Shown piece by piece: positions 39,187-47,550 of a stretch of DNA of 64,000 bases (the stretch's first letter is position 1; the number at the start of each line of letters is the position of its first letter). The DNA is from Streptomyces fradiae. GTDB lineage: Bacteria; Actinomycetota; Actinomycetes; Streptomycetales; Streptomycetaceae. Under the pieces are notes generated by a model. It was given only the letters and a program-made list of their open reading frames with translations. It had not been told where the DNA came from and did not search any database. The stretch lies in NCBI RefSeq assembly GCF_041270065.1, contig NZ_CP065958.1, positions 4,216,001 to 4,280,000 of the forward strand, in the 5' to 3' direction. Made by a program: the position numbers and the translations under genes.

Positions 39187-40740
39187 CTAGCGGCGGATGC
39201 CGGTCGCGAACGGCAAGGTGTTCACAAAGGCCCGGTGGTGCTCGCGGTCGCACCACTCCAGCTTCAGGTACGACTTTCCGGCGGAGGCCCTGATCGTGCG
39301 CTTGTCCCGGGCCAGGGCCTCGGGCGAGCGCGACGACACCGTGATGTACCCGACGAGGTTGACCCCGGCGGCGCCGCTGGCGAGATCTTCACCCCGCTGG
39401 TCGAGCCGGCCGTGGGCGGCGATGTCGCGCGGGTCGACGGTGCGGTTCATCTTGGCGGCGCGGCTGGCGTCGGCCTCGTCGTTGGTCTTCTCGGTGAGCA
39501 TGCGCTCGATGGCGACCTCGGTGGGTTCGAGGTCCATGGTGACGGCGACGGTGCGGATGACGTCGGGGGTGTGGACGAGGAGCGGGGCGAGGAAGTTGAC
39601 GCCGACCGGGGTCATCGGCCACTCCTTGATCCAGGCGGTGGCGTGGCACCAGGGGGCGCGGGTGGCGGACTCACGGGTCTTGGCCTGGAGGTACGTCGGT
39701 TCCATCGCGTCGAGTTCGGCGGGCCAGGCGTTGCGCTTCGACATGGCCTGGATGTGGTCGATGGGGTGGTCCGGGTCGTACATGGAGTGGACGAGGGAGG
39801 CGAGCCGGGACTGGCCGAGGGGCTGGCGGACGCGGATGTCGGCCTCGGCGAGGCGGGCGCAGATGTCGGTGAGTTCGCGGGCCATGACGACGGCGAGGCC
39901 GGCGTCGCGGTCGAGCTTGCGGGCGCCGGAGGCGTGGCGGGCGGCGCGGGCCATGGCGTTGGCCTCGGCGGCGAGTTCGCGGGTGTAGTGCATGCACGCG
40001 ACGAGGTAGGCGCGGTGCTGCTCGCTGGAGGTCGACACCATGGACTGGAGCTGGTCGTACGACTCCTGGAGCCAGGCCGGGGCCTGGTGGTCGCCGCGCT
40101 GGGCGACGTCCTTGGCGTGGGCGTCGGGGTCGGCGGGGAGGGTGCGGGCGAGCATCTGGAGGCGGGTGACGAAGCCGTCTCCGTTGGCGACGTGCTTGAG
40201 GAGGGTGCCGAAGCGGTCGACGAGGGCTTCCTGGTCCTCGGAGTCGCGCAGGCCGACGCCGGGGCCCTCGATCTCGATGGCGGCGGTGACGGTGCGGCGG
40301 TCGGCGTGCAGCAGGACGGCGATCTCGTCGGGGCCGAAGGGGGCGGAGAGCCAGGTGACGCCGCCGATGCCGGGGGGCGGGCCGATCTCGACCTCGCGGC
40401 CGTCGAGGCGGGTGCCGGCCTCGACGGCGGCGGAGCGGTAGGCGGTGCCGCGCTTGAGCATCCGCTTGTAACTGCGGTTGATCTCGAACCATTTGTAGAA
40501 GGTGCGCTGCTTGTACGGGACGTAGACGGCGGCGAGCGCGAGCATCGGCAGGCCGGCGAGCAGGGCGATGCGCAGGGCGAGGACCTGGACGATCAGTCCG
40601 CTCATCATGCCGAGGAACGCGCCGGCGATGATGAGCGCGATCTCGCCGGTCTCGCGGTTCTTGCCGACGATCGCGTTCGGCCGGGCGCGGCCGATGAGAT
40701 ACGTGCGGCGGGGCGAGACCGGCTGGGACTGGGTCGTCAA
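39187..40740 (-). CDS. SCO6880-family protein (PrgI / VirB4 N-terminal-like)
   Basis: A 517-aa protein. Residues 30-75 contain two closely spaced TM helices as in PrgI/VirB3-type proteins; the rest (about 110-510) is cytoplasmic and recalls the VirB4 N-terminal (CagE/TrbE) region, for example APFGPDEIAVLLHADRRTVTAAIEIEG and GWSRLASLVHSMYDP-like motifs. I remember this family as the streptomycete SCO6880 group next to conjugation-like ATPases. It overlaps the upstream gene by 4 bp and is followed after 20 bp by the ATPase core, consistent with a split VirB3-VirB4 unit. Confidence 0.72.
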   Translation of the reverse strand: MTTQSQPVSPRRTYLIGRARPNAIVGKNRETGEIALIIAGAFLGMMSGLIVQVLALRIALLAGLPMLALAAVYVPYKQRTFYKWFEINRSYKRMLKRGTAYRSAAVEAGTRLDGREVEIGPPPGIGGVTWLSAPFGPDEIAVLLHADRRTVTAAIEIEGPGVGLRDSEDQEALVDRFGTLLKHVANGDGFVTRLQMLARTLPADPDAHAKDVAQRGDHQAPAWLQESYDQLQSMVSTSSEQHRAYLVACMHYTRELAAEANAMARAARHASGARKLDRDAGLAVVMARELTDICARLAEADIRVRQPLGQSRLASLVHSMYDPDHPIDHIQAMSKRNAWPAELDAMEPTYLQAKTRESATRAPWCHATAWIKEWPMTPVGVNFLAPLLVHTPDVIRTVAVTMDLEPTEVAIERMLTEKTNDEADASRAAKMNRTVDPRDIAAHGRLDQRGEDLASGAAGVNLVGYITVSSRSPEALARDKRTIRASAGKSYLKLEWCDREHHRAFVNTLPFATGIRR

Positions 40741-42125
40741 CGCCCTGCACCTCCTGCTCCTGTGTTCTTGCCGATGGTGCCGCTACCGCCGCTGCGGCTG
40801 GTGTGCGGGGTGCCTGCGGTGGGGCTGCTGTTACGGGGCGCGGGCGCGGCGCCCGATCCGCCTCGGGCGTCTCCGCCGCGGCTGCTGTGGGCGGCGACGC
40901 CGCCGGAGAGGGGGTTGGCGGGGCGGGGCGCGCTGCCGCCGGAGCCCTGGGAGCCTCCGCCGCCGTCGCCGCGGGTGCTGTGGGTCTTGATGCCCTGGGA
41001 GACGAGGGAGGCGGGGGAGGAGATGACGGCGGCCGCGGTGTTCTCGCCGGCGCGGTGCAGGCGGTTGTTGCGGGAGGCGATGATCTCGTCGCCGAAGCCG
41101 GGTACGAAGCGGTAGATCATCGCGGAGGCGAAGATCGCGAGCAGGATGATCGCGAGGCCGGAGACGACGGCGGAGAACGCGTCGGGGCCGGTGCCGGAGG
41201 AGAGCGCGCCGGCGAGGCCGAGCACGATCACGATGACCGGCTTCACCAGGATGACCGCGATCATGATGCCGGCCCAGCGGCGGACGTGGCCCCACATGTT
41301 CTTGTCGACGAGCCCGGAGTACACGACGACGCCGAGCAGGGCGCCGACGTAGAGCAGGACGGCGCGCAGGACGAGCTCGAGGTAGAGCACGCCGGCGGCG
41401 AGCACGGTGACGAGCGAGACGATGATCAGCATGATCGGCCCGCCGCCGATGCTGTCGCCCTTCTCCAGGGCCTGCTTGAAGCTGCCGAAGAAGACGTCGG
41501 TCTGCTGGCCGGTGCCGGAGGCGATGACCTCGGTGACGGCGTCGGTGGCGTTGACGACGGTGTAGAGGATCAGCGGGGTGAAGGCGGAGGCGAGGACGGT
41601 CAGCCAGAGGAAGCCGACGGCCTCGGAGATGGCGGTGGTGAGCGGGACGCCGCGGATGGCGCGCTTGGCGACGGCGAGCAGCCAGAGGAGGAGGGTGAGG
41701 AAGGTGGCGGCGGCGAAGACGATGGCGTAGCGGCCGAGGAACTCCATGTTGGTGAAGTCGACGGTGGCGGTCGACTTCACGGCGGAGGAGAGGGTGTCGA
41801 CGACCCAGGCGGCGGCCTTGGCGCAGCCGCTGGCGAGGGAGGAGAGGGGGTCGAGTGCGTCTGTGGGATCGTCGATGCGCGCTCGGGACCCGGCGGGCTG
41901 TTGCCCGTTCTCGCAGTACTCCTTGGCCTGGCCCACGATGAGCGCGCAGGGGTCGTTGGTGGCGCTCGGCGACGGGGTGCCGGGGGACGGCGTCCCGGCC
42001 GGAGTGGGCGTCGGGGCGGCGTAGGCCCGCGAGGCGAGCAGCACCAGGGTGACCGGCAGGGCTGCCAGACCGGCAGTCAGGGCACGCAGCGGGGTACGGA
42101 GCGGGGCGCGTCGGCTAGCGGGCAT
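40737..42125 (-). CDS. VirB6/TrbL-like polytopic membrane protein
   Basis: A 462-aa protein with a cleavable signal (ALTAGLAALPVTLVLLASRAYA), a short external Cys-containing loop (NDPCALI...YCENG), then about seven TM helices (residues about 130-345) and a ~110-residue cytoplasmic tail rich in G, S, T and N. This matches TrbL/VirB6 channel proteins of type IV secretion systems, including the GYAGALLGVVVYS-like and GLVDKNMWGHVRRW middle parts. It overlaps both neighbours (4 bp and 11 bp), so co-translation is likely. Confidence 0.78.
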   Translation of the reverse strand: MPASRRAPLRTPLRALTAGLAALPVTLVLLASRAYAAPTPTPAGTPSPGTPSPSATNDPCALIVGQAKEYCENGQQPAGSRARIDDPTDALDPLSSLASGCAKAAAWVVDTLSSAVKSTATVDFTNMEFLGRYAIVFAAATFLTLLLWLLAVAKRAIRGVPLTTAISEAVGFLWLTVLASAFTPLILYTVVNATDAVTEVIASGTGQQTDVFFGSFKQALEKGDSIGGGPIMLIIVSLVTVLAAGVLYLELVLRAVLLYVGALLGVVVYSGLVDKNMWGHVRRWAGIMIAVILVKPVIVIVLGLAGALSSGTGPDAFSAVVSGLAIILLAIFASAMIYRFVPGFGDEIIASRNNRLHRAGENTAAAVISSPASLVSQGIKTHSTRGDGGGGSQGSGGSAPRPANPLSGGVAAHSSRGGDARGGSGAAPAPRNSSPTAGTPHTSRSGGSGTIGKNTGAGGAGR

Positions 42126-42924
42126 AGGTGAAGCCTCCGTAACCCTCGACGGCCCTGGCGATCTCGTCCGCGACCGAGGCGCGGTTGTCGCCGTTGACGG
42201 GGGTCGGGCCCTCGGCCTGTTCCGAGCTGACGACCTTCCAGTCGCCGCCGACCCACTTCAGCTTCTCGGTGATGGTGAACCAGGTGGAGGTCACCGGCTT
42301 GGTGGAGCCGTCGCCGGCGAGGCCGACGAGGCCGGTGCACCACACCTCCGCCGTGGCGGTGTCGCCCGTGTAGTCCTTCACCTTGGTGCCGACGGGGATG
42401 GTCCGGGACACGAAGGTCAGGCCGTTCGGCGCGGTGCCGTCGGGCTGCAGGCCCACGTTGGACAGGAAGCCGGCCGAGTAGGAGTCGTTCAGGCTCTTCA
42501 CGAGGGCGTCGGCGACGGCCGGGTCGTGGGTGGCGCGTACGAGGGCCTCGCGCGGCCCGGGCTGGAACATGTCCACCGACCCCAGCGCCACCGCGTAATT
42601 CGCCGCCGCGCTCTGCGCCCCCTGCTCGTCGTGCGCGAAGCCCGTCGGGATCTGGCCGTTCCTGCCCGTGACGGGGCGGACGCCAGTCGCGGAGGTCGGG
42701 GCGGCGGACGGGGACGGGGCGTTCGGGCCGGCGCCCTGGCGGGGCGTGTCGGAGGGGGTGCCGTCGCCGCGGTTGGCGAGGGCGATCGCCGCGACCAGGA
42801 GGACCACCACGCCGATCACCGCGACAAGGGAGCGGGAGCTCCGGGCGGGGGGACGGGTGGTGCCGGGGGTGGCGTCGGGGAGGCGGGTGCGGGTCTGGCC
42901 GTCGTGGTCGTCGCCGAAGCTCAT
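42115..42924 (-). CDS. VirB8/TcpC-like membrane protein, putative
   Basis: A 269-aa bitopic protein: cytoplasmic N-terminus, one TM segment (about residues 35-55, SLVAVIGVVVLLVAAIALA), a P/S/T linker and an extracytoplasmic alpha/beta domain (about 95-265). Size, topology and position fit the NTF2-like VirB8/TcpC scaffold proteins of Gram-positive conjugation systems, but sequence identity to them is not obvious by eye. ATG 42924 follows AAGGGG at 10 bp. It overlaps the VirB6-like gene by 11 bp. Confidence 0.6.
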   Translation of the reverse strand: MSFGDDHDGQTRTRLPDATPGTTRPPARSSRSLVAVIGVVVLLVAAIALANRGDGTPSDTPRQGAGPNAPSPSAAPTSATGVRPVTGRNGQIPTGFAHDEQGAQSAAANYAVALGSVDMFQPGPREALVRATHDPAVADALVKSLNDSYSAGFLSNVGLQPDGTAPNGLTFVSRTIPVGTKVKDYTGDTATAEVWCTGLVGLAGDGSTKPVTSTWFTITEKLKWVGGDWKVVSSEQAEGPTPVNGDNRASVADEIARAVEGYGGFTYAR

Positions 42925-43069
42925 GCCGGGCACGCCCCTTCGGCCCTTCGCGGATACGGCGGGCTCGACGGGCTCGACGGGTACGACGACGGGAGCCGTG
43001 CTGGTTTCCGCGCGGGCGCGGCGTGGTGACTGGACATCAGGGAACGCGACCTCGGTGGTGAGAAACGGG

Positions 43070-43378
43070 TTAGACGGCCATCCCGTACACGATGGTGAAG
43101 AGCGTCCCCAGGGAGCCGATGATGAAGACTCCGGTCAGGCCGGCCACGATCAGGCCCTTGCCCTGTTCGGCGCTGAAGGTGTCGCGCAGGGCGGTGGCCC
43201 CGATACGCTGCTTGGCCGCGCCCCAGATGGCGATGCCGAGGCAGAGCAGGATGGCCACGGCCATCACGACCTCGATCATCACCTTGGCTTCGGCACCGAG
43301 GCTCCCGAAAGGCCCCCAGTTCGGGGCGATTCCACCGATGATGGTGGTGATGTCGCCCTTCTCGGCCGCCAGGTACAT
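43070..43378 (-). CDS. Pilin-sized two-TM membrane protein (VirB2-like position)
   Basis: A 102-aa protein with two hydrophobic helices (about 35-55 VVMAVAILLCLGIAIWGAA and 77-98 GLIVAGLTGVFIIGSLGTLFTIVYG) joined by a short basic loop. This is the size and topology of VirB2/TrbC major pilins. There is no separate signal peptide. ATG 43378 is used because AGGGG lies 11 bp before it; GTG 43387 would sit too close. It is the first gene of the minus-strand operon, as expected for an abundant subunit. Confidence 0.7.
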   Translation of the reverse strand: MYLAAEKGDITTIIGGIAPNWGPFGSLGAEAKVMIEVVMAVAILLCLGIAIWGAAKQRIGATALRDTFSAEQGKGLIVAGLTGVFIIGSLGTLFTIVYGMAV

Positions 43379-43387
43379 GTAACTCAC

Positions 43388-43734
43388 CGCCCCTGTTGGG
43401 TAGTTCGTCGCCCCTGCCAGACGGCATGGGTCGTCGACCTATCTTCGCTGATGAAACCGCTCGCGTGTGACGGCTTGACGGCTCTCTTTACCCGATCACC
43501 GCACAGTTGACCGATCCGACCGTCTTGACCTGCGACGGTGTGGCCGGTTTGTATGCGAAGACGCGTATGGTCACTCTGTGTATCACGGAGGGTGACTCCG
43601 GGCAATGATTGTCGTTGTGGCACCTTTGGGGCGGTGTCTTTCCGTTCCGTCCGGTTCGTCCACGCCCCATCGGGCGGCCGGCCTCCTAGACTGGACGGCC
43701 GGGCGTACTGGCAGGGACCGAGGGGTGGTTGACG
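43388..43734. promoter_or_regulatory. Divergent promoter region of the secretion-like operon
   Basis: About 350 bp without a gene. On the plus strand TTGACC (43525-43530), an 18-bp spacer and TTGTAT (43549-43554) form a candidate promoter for the wall hydrolase gene. GGTCACTC and GAGGGTGAC around 43568-43594 form an imperfect dyad. Expression of both sides may be co-regulated. Confidence 0.45.
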
Positions 43735-44766
43735 GTGCGTAAGGCACGCGGGGCCTGGCTCGTGGCGGGTGGGGCGGTCGGGGTCTGCCTCAGCTTCGTC
43801 GCGCTGCTCGTCGTCGGGACGTACTCCGCGGCCGCCGGGATGCTCGGCGCGGCCGGGAACGGGAAGGGCGGGGCCGTCGCGCTGGCCAAGGGGGCCGTGC
43901 CGGCGGCGTACCAGGGCCTGGTGCAGCAGTGGGGGAACCTGTGCCCCGCGATCAACCCCGCGCTGCTCGCCGCGCAGCTGTACCAGGAGAGCGGCTGGAA
44001 CCCGACCATCGTCTCGCCCGCGAACGCCCGCGGCATCGCGCAGTTCATCCCGGGCACCTGGGCCGGGCACGGCATCGACGGGGACGGCGACGGGGACCGG
44101 GACGTGTGGGACCCGAAGGACGCGATCCCGTCGGCCGCCTCGTACGACTGCGAGCTGGCCGGGTACGTGAAGGACGTGCCGGGCGACCGGACGAACAACA
44201 TGCTGGCCGCGTACAACGCCGGGGCGTACCGGGTGATCCGGTCCGGCGGGGTGCCCGCGATCAGCGAGACGCAGAACTACGTGCGGATCATCCGGTCCCT
44301 GGAGAAGAGCTTCGCCCGGCCCGTCGGCCGGGTCGACCCGTCCAAGCAGGCCGCCGGGGCGATCTACTACGCGCAGCAGAAGCTCGGCACGCCGTATCTG
44401 TGGGGCGGTACGGGCACGGCCGCGCAGAACGGGCGGTTCGACTGCTCGGGGCTCACCCAGGCGGCGTACGAGTCGGTGGGGATCACGCTGCCGCGGGTCG
44501 CCAACGACCAGTACAACGCCGGGCCGCACCCGGGCCGGGACGAACTGCTCCCCGGTGACCTGGTCTTCTTCTCGGACGACCTGACGAACTCCCGGGCCAT
44601 CCGGCACGTCGGCATCTACGTCGGCGGCGGCTACATGATCGACGCGCCGCGCACCGGCGCCGTGATCCGCTTCGACCGGATCGACACTCCGGACTACTTC
44701 GGGGCGACCCGGGTCACCAAGGACGGCGCCGCGGCGCTGCCCACCCACCTGCCGCAGCAGCAGTAG
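43735..44766 (+). CDS. Lytic transglycosylase - NlpC/P60 wall hydrolase (VirB1-like)
   Basis: A 343-aa bifunctional peptidoglycan hydrolase. An N-terminal signal/TM segment (about 8-32) is followed by a soluble lytic transglycosylase domain (about 55-190; catalytic E85 in YQESGWNP, GIAQFIPGTWA, NMLAAYNAG). An NlpC/P60 endopeptidase domain (about 205-335) has C237 (FDCSG) and H291 (RHVGIYVGGGYMIDAP). The SLT-NlpC pairing is the standard wall-opening enzyme of Gram-positive type IV secretion. GTG 43735 follows AGGGG by 9 bp. It is divergent from the machine operon and probably part of the same system. Confidence 0.93.
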   Translation: MRKARGAWLVAGGAVGVCLSFVALLVVGTYSAAAGMLGAAGNGKGGAVALAKGAVPAAYQGLVQQWGNLCPAINPALLAAQLYQESGWNPTIVSPANARGIAQFIPGTWAGHGIDGDGDGDRDVWDPKDAIPSAASYDCELAGYVKDVPGDRTNNMLAAYNAGAYRVIRSGGVPAISETQNYVRIIRSLEKSFARPVGRVDPSKQAAGAIYYAQQKLGTPYLWGGTGTAAQNGRFDCSGLTQAAYESVGITLPRVANDQYNAGPHPGRDELLPGDLVFFSDDLTNSRAIRHVGIYVGGGYMIDAPRTGAVIRFDRIDTPDYFGATRVTKDGAAALPTHLPQQQ

Positions 44767-44958
44767 GCCGGGTTTGCGGAACCGGGGACTCTCCGTGAGG
44801 CTCCGGCCCTGAGCTGCGACGGCCCGTCACCTTTCGATAACGTCGTAGTGATCTTGGGCGGAGAGCGGAACGCTGCCCTCGGGCGGATCGTTTCCGATCC
44901 GACCACTCTGACCACGGGGGTTGGACACCACCAACACGGAAGCAAGGGGCCGCAGCAG

Positions 44959-45669
44959 ATGGCTGGACTCGCATCGGACGGTTCGAACCCCGATGTCAGC
45001 CTGCTCTACGACATCAACGGGCTGGCGAAGGCCGCCCCGCCGTGGTTCGACCGCGTCATGGAGTTCATCGGCGAGTACGGCATCGTGCTCGGCCTCCTCC
45101 TCGTGGTGCTCGGCTGCTGGTGGAGCGTGCGCAGGCGGGCCGCGACCGGTGACGCCGTCGCCGGCGTCGCCGGGCTGCTCTGGGCGCCGCTGGCGGCCGG
45201 CATCGCACTGCTCGTCAACATCCCGATCCGGGGCTTCGTCGAACGGCCCCGGCCCTTCAAGGACCACCAGGGCCTGGAGGTCCTGGTCCCCGGCAAGACG
45301 GACTTCTCGTTCGTGAGCGACCACGCGACCCTGACGATGGCCCTCGCCGTCGGTGTCTTCATCGCCCACCGGCGCTTCGGGCTCCTCGCCATCGGCCTCG
45401 CCCTCGCCGAGGGCTTCTGCCGGGTCTACATGGGCGTCCACTACCCGACCGACGTGCTCGGCGGCCTCGCCCTCGGCACCGCCGTCGCCCTGCTCCTCGC
45501 GCCGCTCGCGCTGGCCCTGCTGACCCCGCTGGTCTCCGCCGTCGCCCGCGCCCCGCGCGGCACCCGGCTGGTCCGCTCCCGCCGCGCCGCCGAACGCCTC
45601 GCCGTCGCCGATGCCCCGGTCGTCCCCGAGCCACGCCTCGACGCCGGCGAGAGCGACCTCGCCGCCTGA
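44959..45669 (+). CDS. PAP2-family membrane phosphatase
   Basis: A 236-aa polytopic acid phosphatase (lipid phosphate or undecaprenyl-PP type). The three PAP2 motifs are present: a Lys/Arg-Pro site VERPRPF, FVSDHATL (PSGH equivalent with Asp and His) and RVYMGVHYPTDVLGG with the catalytic His and Asp. About five TM segments. ATG 44959 follows AAGGGG. The C-terminal ~35 residues are a charged cytoplasmic tail. Confidence 0.9.
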   Translation: MAGLASDGSNPDVSLLYDINGLAKAAPPWFDRVMEFIGEYGIVLGLLLVVLGCWWSVRRRAATGDAVAGVAGLLWAPLAAGIALLVNIPIRGFVERPRPFKDHQGLEVLVPGKTDFSFVSDHATLTMALAVGVFIAHRRFGLLAIGLALAEGFCRVYMGVHYPTDVLGGLALGTAVALLLAPLALALLTPLVSAVARAPRGTRLVRSRRAAERLAVADAPVVPEPRLDAGESDLAA

Positions 45670-45689
45670 GCCGGACCCCCAGCTGTACC

Positions 45690-45718
45690 GACACCCCCGC
45701 CACCACGGCGGGGGTGTC
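45690..45718. terminator. Bidirectional terminator hairpin
   Basis: GACACCCCCGCC (45690-45701) / GGCGGGGGTGTC (45707-45718), a perfect 12-bp stem with a 5-nt loop, between the convergent PAP2 gene and the small minus-strand gene. Confidence 0.85.
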
Positions 45719-45746
45719 GTGTTCCAGGGCCTTCCAGGGCTCTTCC

Positions 45747-45908
45747 CTATGCGGTACGGCCCGCCGCCTGCTCCGTGTGTTCCGTCGCGTCCGTACGCGC
45801 ACGGTCCCGGGATCTTCGTGCCGGGCCGCGCCAGCCGCAGCTGCAGCGGGCGTAGGCGAACGAACCGCGTTCCGTGGTCTCCGTGTGATGCGGCGCCTCG
45901 TCATGCAC
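45747..45908 (-). CDS. Small CSCGW-motif protein, unknown function
   Basis: A 53-aa protein from GTG 45908. It contains RCSCGWRGPARR (CxC close pair) and a charged tail with several His residues near the start (HDEAPHHTET). The fold could bind one metal ion or be redox-active. I remember similar short, cysteine-containing hypothetical proteins as conserved in streptomycetes. There is no strong ribosome-binding site, so a leaderless start is possible. A perfect hairpin terminator lies 29 bp beyond its stop, which supports a real transcript. Confidence 0.55.
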   Translation of the reverse strand: MHDEAPHHTETTERGSFAYARCSCGWRGPARRSRDRARTDATEHTEQAAGRTA

Positions 45909-46004
45909 GTCAACACCGTACTGCGCGTGACGGGGCGTCCGGACCGTCGTTATCCGATGGGCGGGATCCGGACAGCGGCGGCAGTTGTTGGGGGTTGGCA
46001 GGCG

Positions 46005-46817
46005 ATGGTGGTGCGGCAGGGACACACGGGCGGGGCGTGGGCCGTCGCCGCGGCGCTGCTGGTCGGCGGCTGCGCCGGGGGCGGCGAGGACGACGCCGTA
46101 CCGGGCGGGGACGACCCGGCCGGCACCGTGCGCGCGGCGGCCGAGGGGCTGACCCGGGCCGGGTCCTCGCGGGCGAGCACCTCGATGGAGATGGCCACCG
46201 GCGGCACCCGGGTCACCATCCGGGGCGAGGGCAGTTACGACTTCCGGCGCCGCACCGGCGCCCTGCAGGTGGTGCTGCCCAAGGACGCCGCCGGGGAGAG
46301 CGAGCACCGGCCGATCACCGAACTGCTCGCGCCGGGCGCGCTGTACATGAAGAACCGGGGCGCCGGCGTGCCCGCCGACAAGTGGGTGCGGGTCGACACC
46401 ACGACCCTCGACGACGGGAACCTGGTCACCGGCGGGGCCACCGACCCGGCCGCGGCGGCCGAGCTGCTGCGCGGCGCGCGGGACGTGACGTACGCGGGGG
46501 AGACCGAGCTCGCCGGCGTGAAGGTGTGGCACTACCGCGGGACGGCGGACATCGGCGAGGCCGCGCGGCTTGCCTCGCCGCAGGTGCGCGGGGCGCTCGC
46601 GGCGGCGGCGAAAGGGTTCACCACGGACACCGTGCCCTTCGACGCGTACCTGGACGCGGAGGGCCGGCTGCGCAAGGTGCGCCACCGCTTCAGCTTCAGC
46701 AACCAGGGCCGTACGGTCGCGGTCGCGTCGACCACGCTGCTCTACGGGTTCGGGGCGCGGGTCTCGGTGCAGCTGCCGGCGCGGAAGGACATCTACGCCG
46801 GGAAGATCAAGGCCTGA
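46005..46817 (+). CDS. Secreted lipoprotein (LppX/LprG-like fold possible)
   Basis: A 270-aa lipoprotein. Signal peptide with lipobox L-V-G-G-C, lipidated Cys23, followed by a G/E/D linker and a ~220-residue alpha/beta domain with long antiparallel strands (STSMEMATGGTRVTIRGEGSYDF, ALYMKNRG, KVRHRFSFSNQG). This layout is that of LppX/LprAFG-type or outer-surface lipid-carrier lipoproteins. ATG 46005 gives a proper signal peptide and follows GGGGG; ATG 45957 is possible but has no ribosome-binding site. Confidence 0.75.
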   Translation: MVVRQGHTGGAWAVAAALLVGGCAGGGEDDAVPGGDDPAGTVRAAAEGLTRAGSSRASTSMEMATGGTRVTIRGEGSYDFRRRTGALQVVLPKDAAGESEHRPITELLAPGALYMKNRGAGVPADKWVRVDTTTLDDGNLVTGGATDPAAAAELLRGARDVTYAGETELAGVKVWHYRGTADIGEAARLASPQVRGALAAAAKGFTTDTVPFDAYLDAEGRLRKVRHRFSFSNQGRTVAVASTTLLYGFGARVSVQLPARKDIYAGKIKA

Positions 46818-46939
46818 AGGCGGGTAAGGCCCAGCGGCGGGTGTCGGGCCATGGGCAAATGGTCCAGACGTGTCATGTGCGGTCCGTAGGGCCCTCCCTA
46901 CGCTGGGAGACCGACGCCGGCAGGAAGAGGTGAAGGCAC

Positions 46940-47125
46940 ATGGCTCCGCCGCTCGGTACCGCGACCGTCGCGCTCGGGGATCCCGAGTGCGTGGCCCTGG
47001 CCGAAATCGAACTGTGCGGTGAGCTGATCATCGCGGCCTCCGCCGTCGACGGGGAGCGGCTGAGCGCCGACCGCATCGACGAGGTGCTCCGGGTCGGGGT
47101 CCCGGTCGGAGCCGTACCCCGCTGA
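46940..47125 (+). CDS. 61-aa small protein, unknown function
   Basis: A short acidic protein with two cysteines (ECVALAEIELCGEL). ATG 46940 is preceded by AGGAAGAGGTGA, a strong ribosome-binding site, at good spacing. No signal peptide or membrane segment. The sequence LAEIELCGELIIAASAVDG...RLSADRIDEVLRVG looks like a compact alpha/beta unit. It is convergent with csoR, 14 bp apart. Confidence 0.65.
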   Translation: MAPPLGTATVALGDPECVALAEIELCGELIIAASAVDGERLSADRIDEVLRVGVPVGAVPR

Positions 47126-47139
47126 CCCTTCAGGTGCGC

Positions 47140-47505
47140 TCAGGTGCGCATCATGCGCGCGATGGCCTTCGTGGCCTCCTCGACCTTCGCCTCGATCTCG
47201 TCGCCGCCCTTGGTGGCCGCGTCCGCGACGCAGTGCCGCAGGTGCTCCTCCAGGAGCTGGAGGGCGAAGGACTGCAGGGCCTTCGTGGAGGCGGAGACCT
47301 GGGTGAGGATGTCGATGCAGTAGACGTCCTCGTCGACCATCCGCTGCAGCCCGCGGATCTGGCCCTCGATGCGGCGCAGCCGCTTCAGGTGCTCGTCCTT
47401 CTGCTTGTGGTAGCCGTGCACGCCGTGGTCGTGGTCCGTCGTGGGCTGTGCGGTTTCGAGGGCGGTCTCGGGGGTGACCTCGGCCGCCGCCTCGGTGGTG
47501 GTCAT
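47140..47505 (-). CDS. csoR: Copper-sensing repressor CsoR
   Basis: A 121-aa all-helical metalloregulator. The Cu(I) ligands are C63, H88 and C92 (spacing 25 and 4, as in characterised actinobacterial CsoR; YCIDI and EEHLRHC). An N-terminal extension with several His (HDHGVHGYH) precedes the core at about residue 38. Apo-CsoR represses copper efflux genes and is released by Cu(I). The operator lies just upstream of its own gene; no copper ATPase or chaperone gene is adjacent, so its other targets are elsewhere. Confidence 0.95.
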   Translation of the reverse strand: MTTTEAAAEVTPETALETAQPTTDHDHGVHGYHKQKDEHLKRLRRIEGQIRGLQRMVDEDVYCIDILTQVSASTKALQSFALQLLEEHLRHCVADAATKGGDEIEAKVEEATKAIARMMRT

Positions 47506-47550
47506 CGCGTCCTCCCGCGGTCAGGAAAGAAGAGCGTCGGAAAGGGTGTC

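Noticed and set aside
36307..44766. Integrated conjugative element
   Set aside because: No relaxase, integrase, replication gene or flanking repeats; flanks are core genes in expected streptomycete order.
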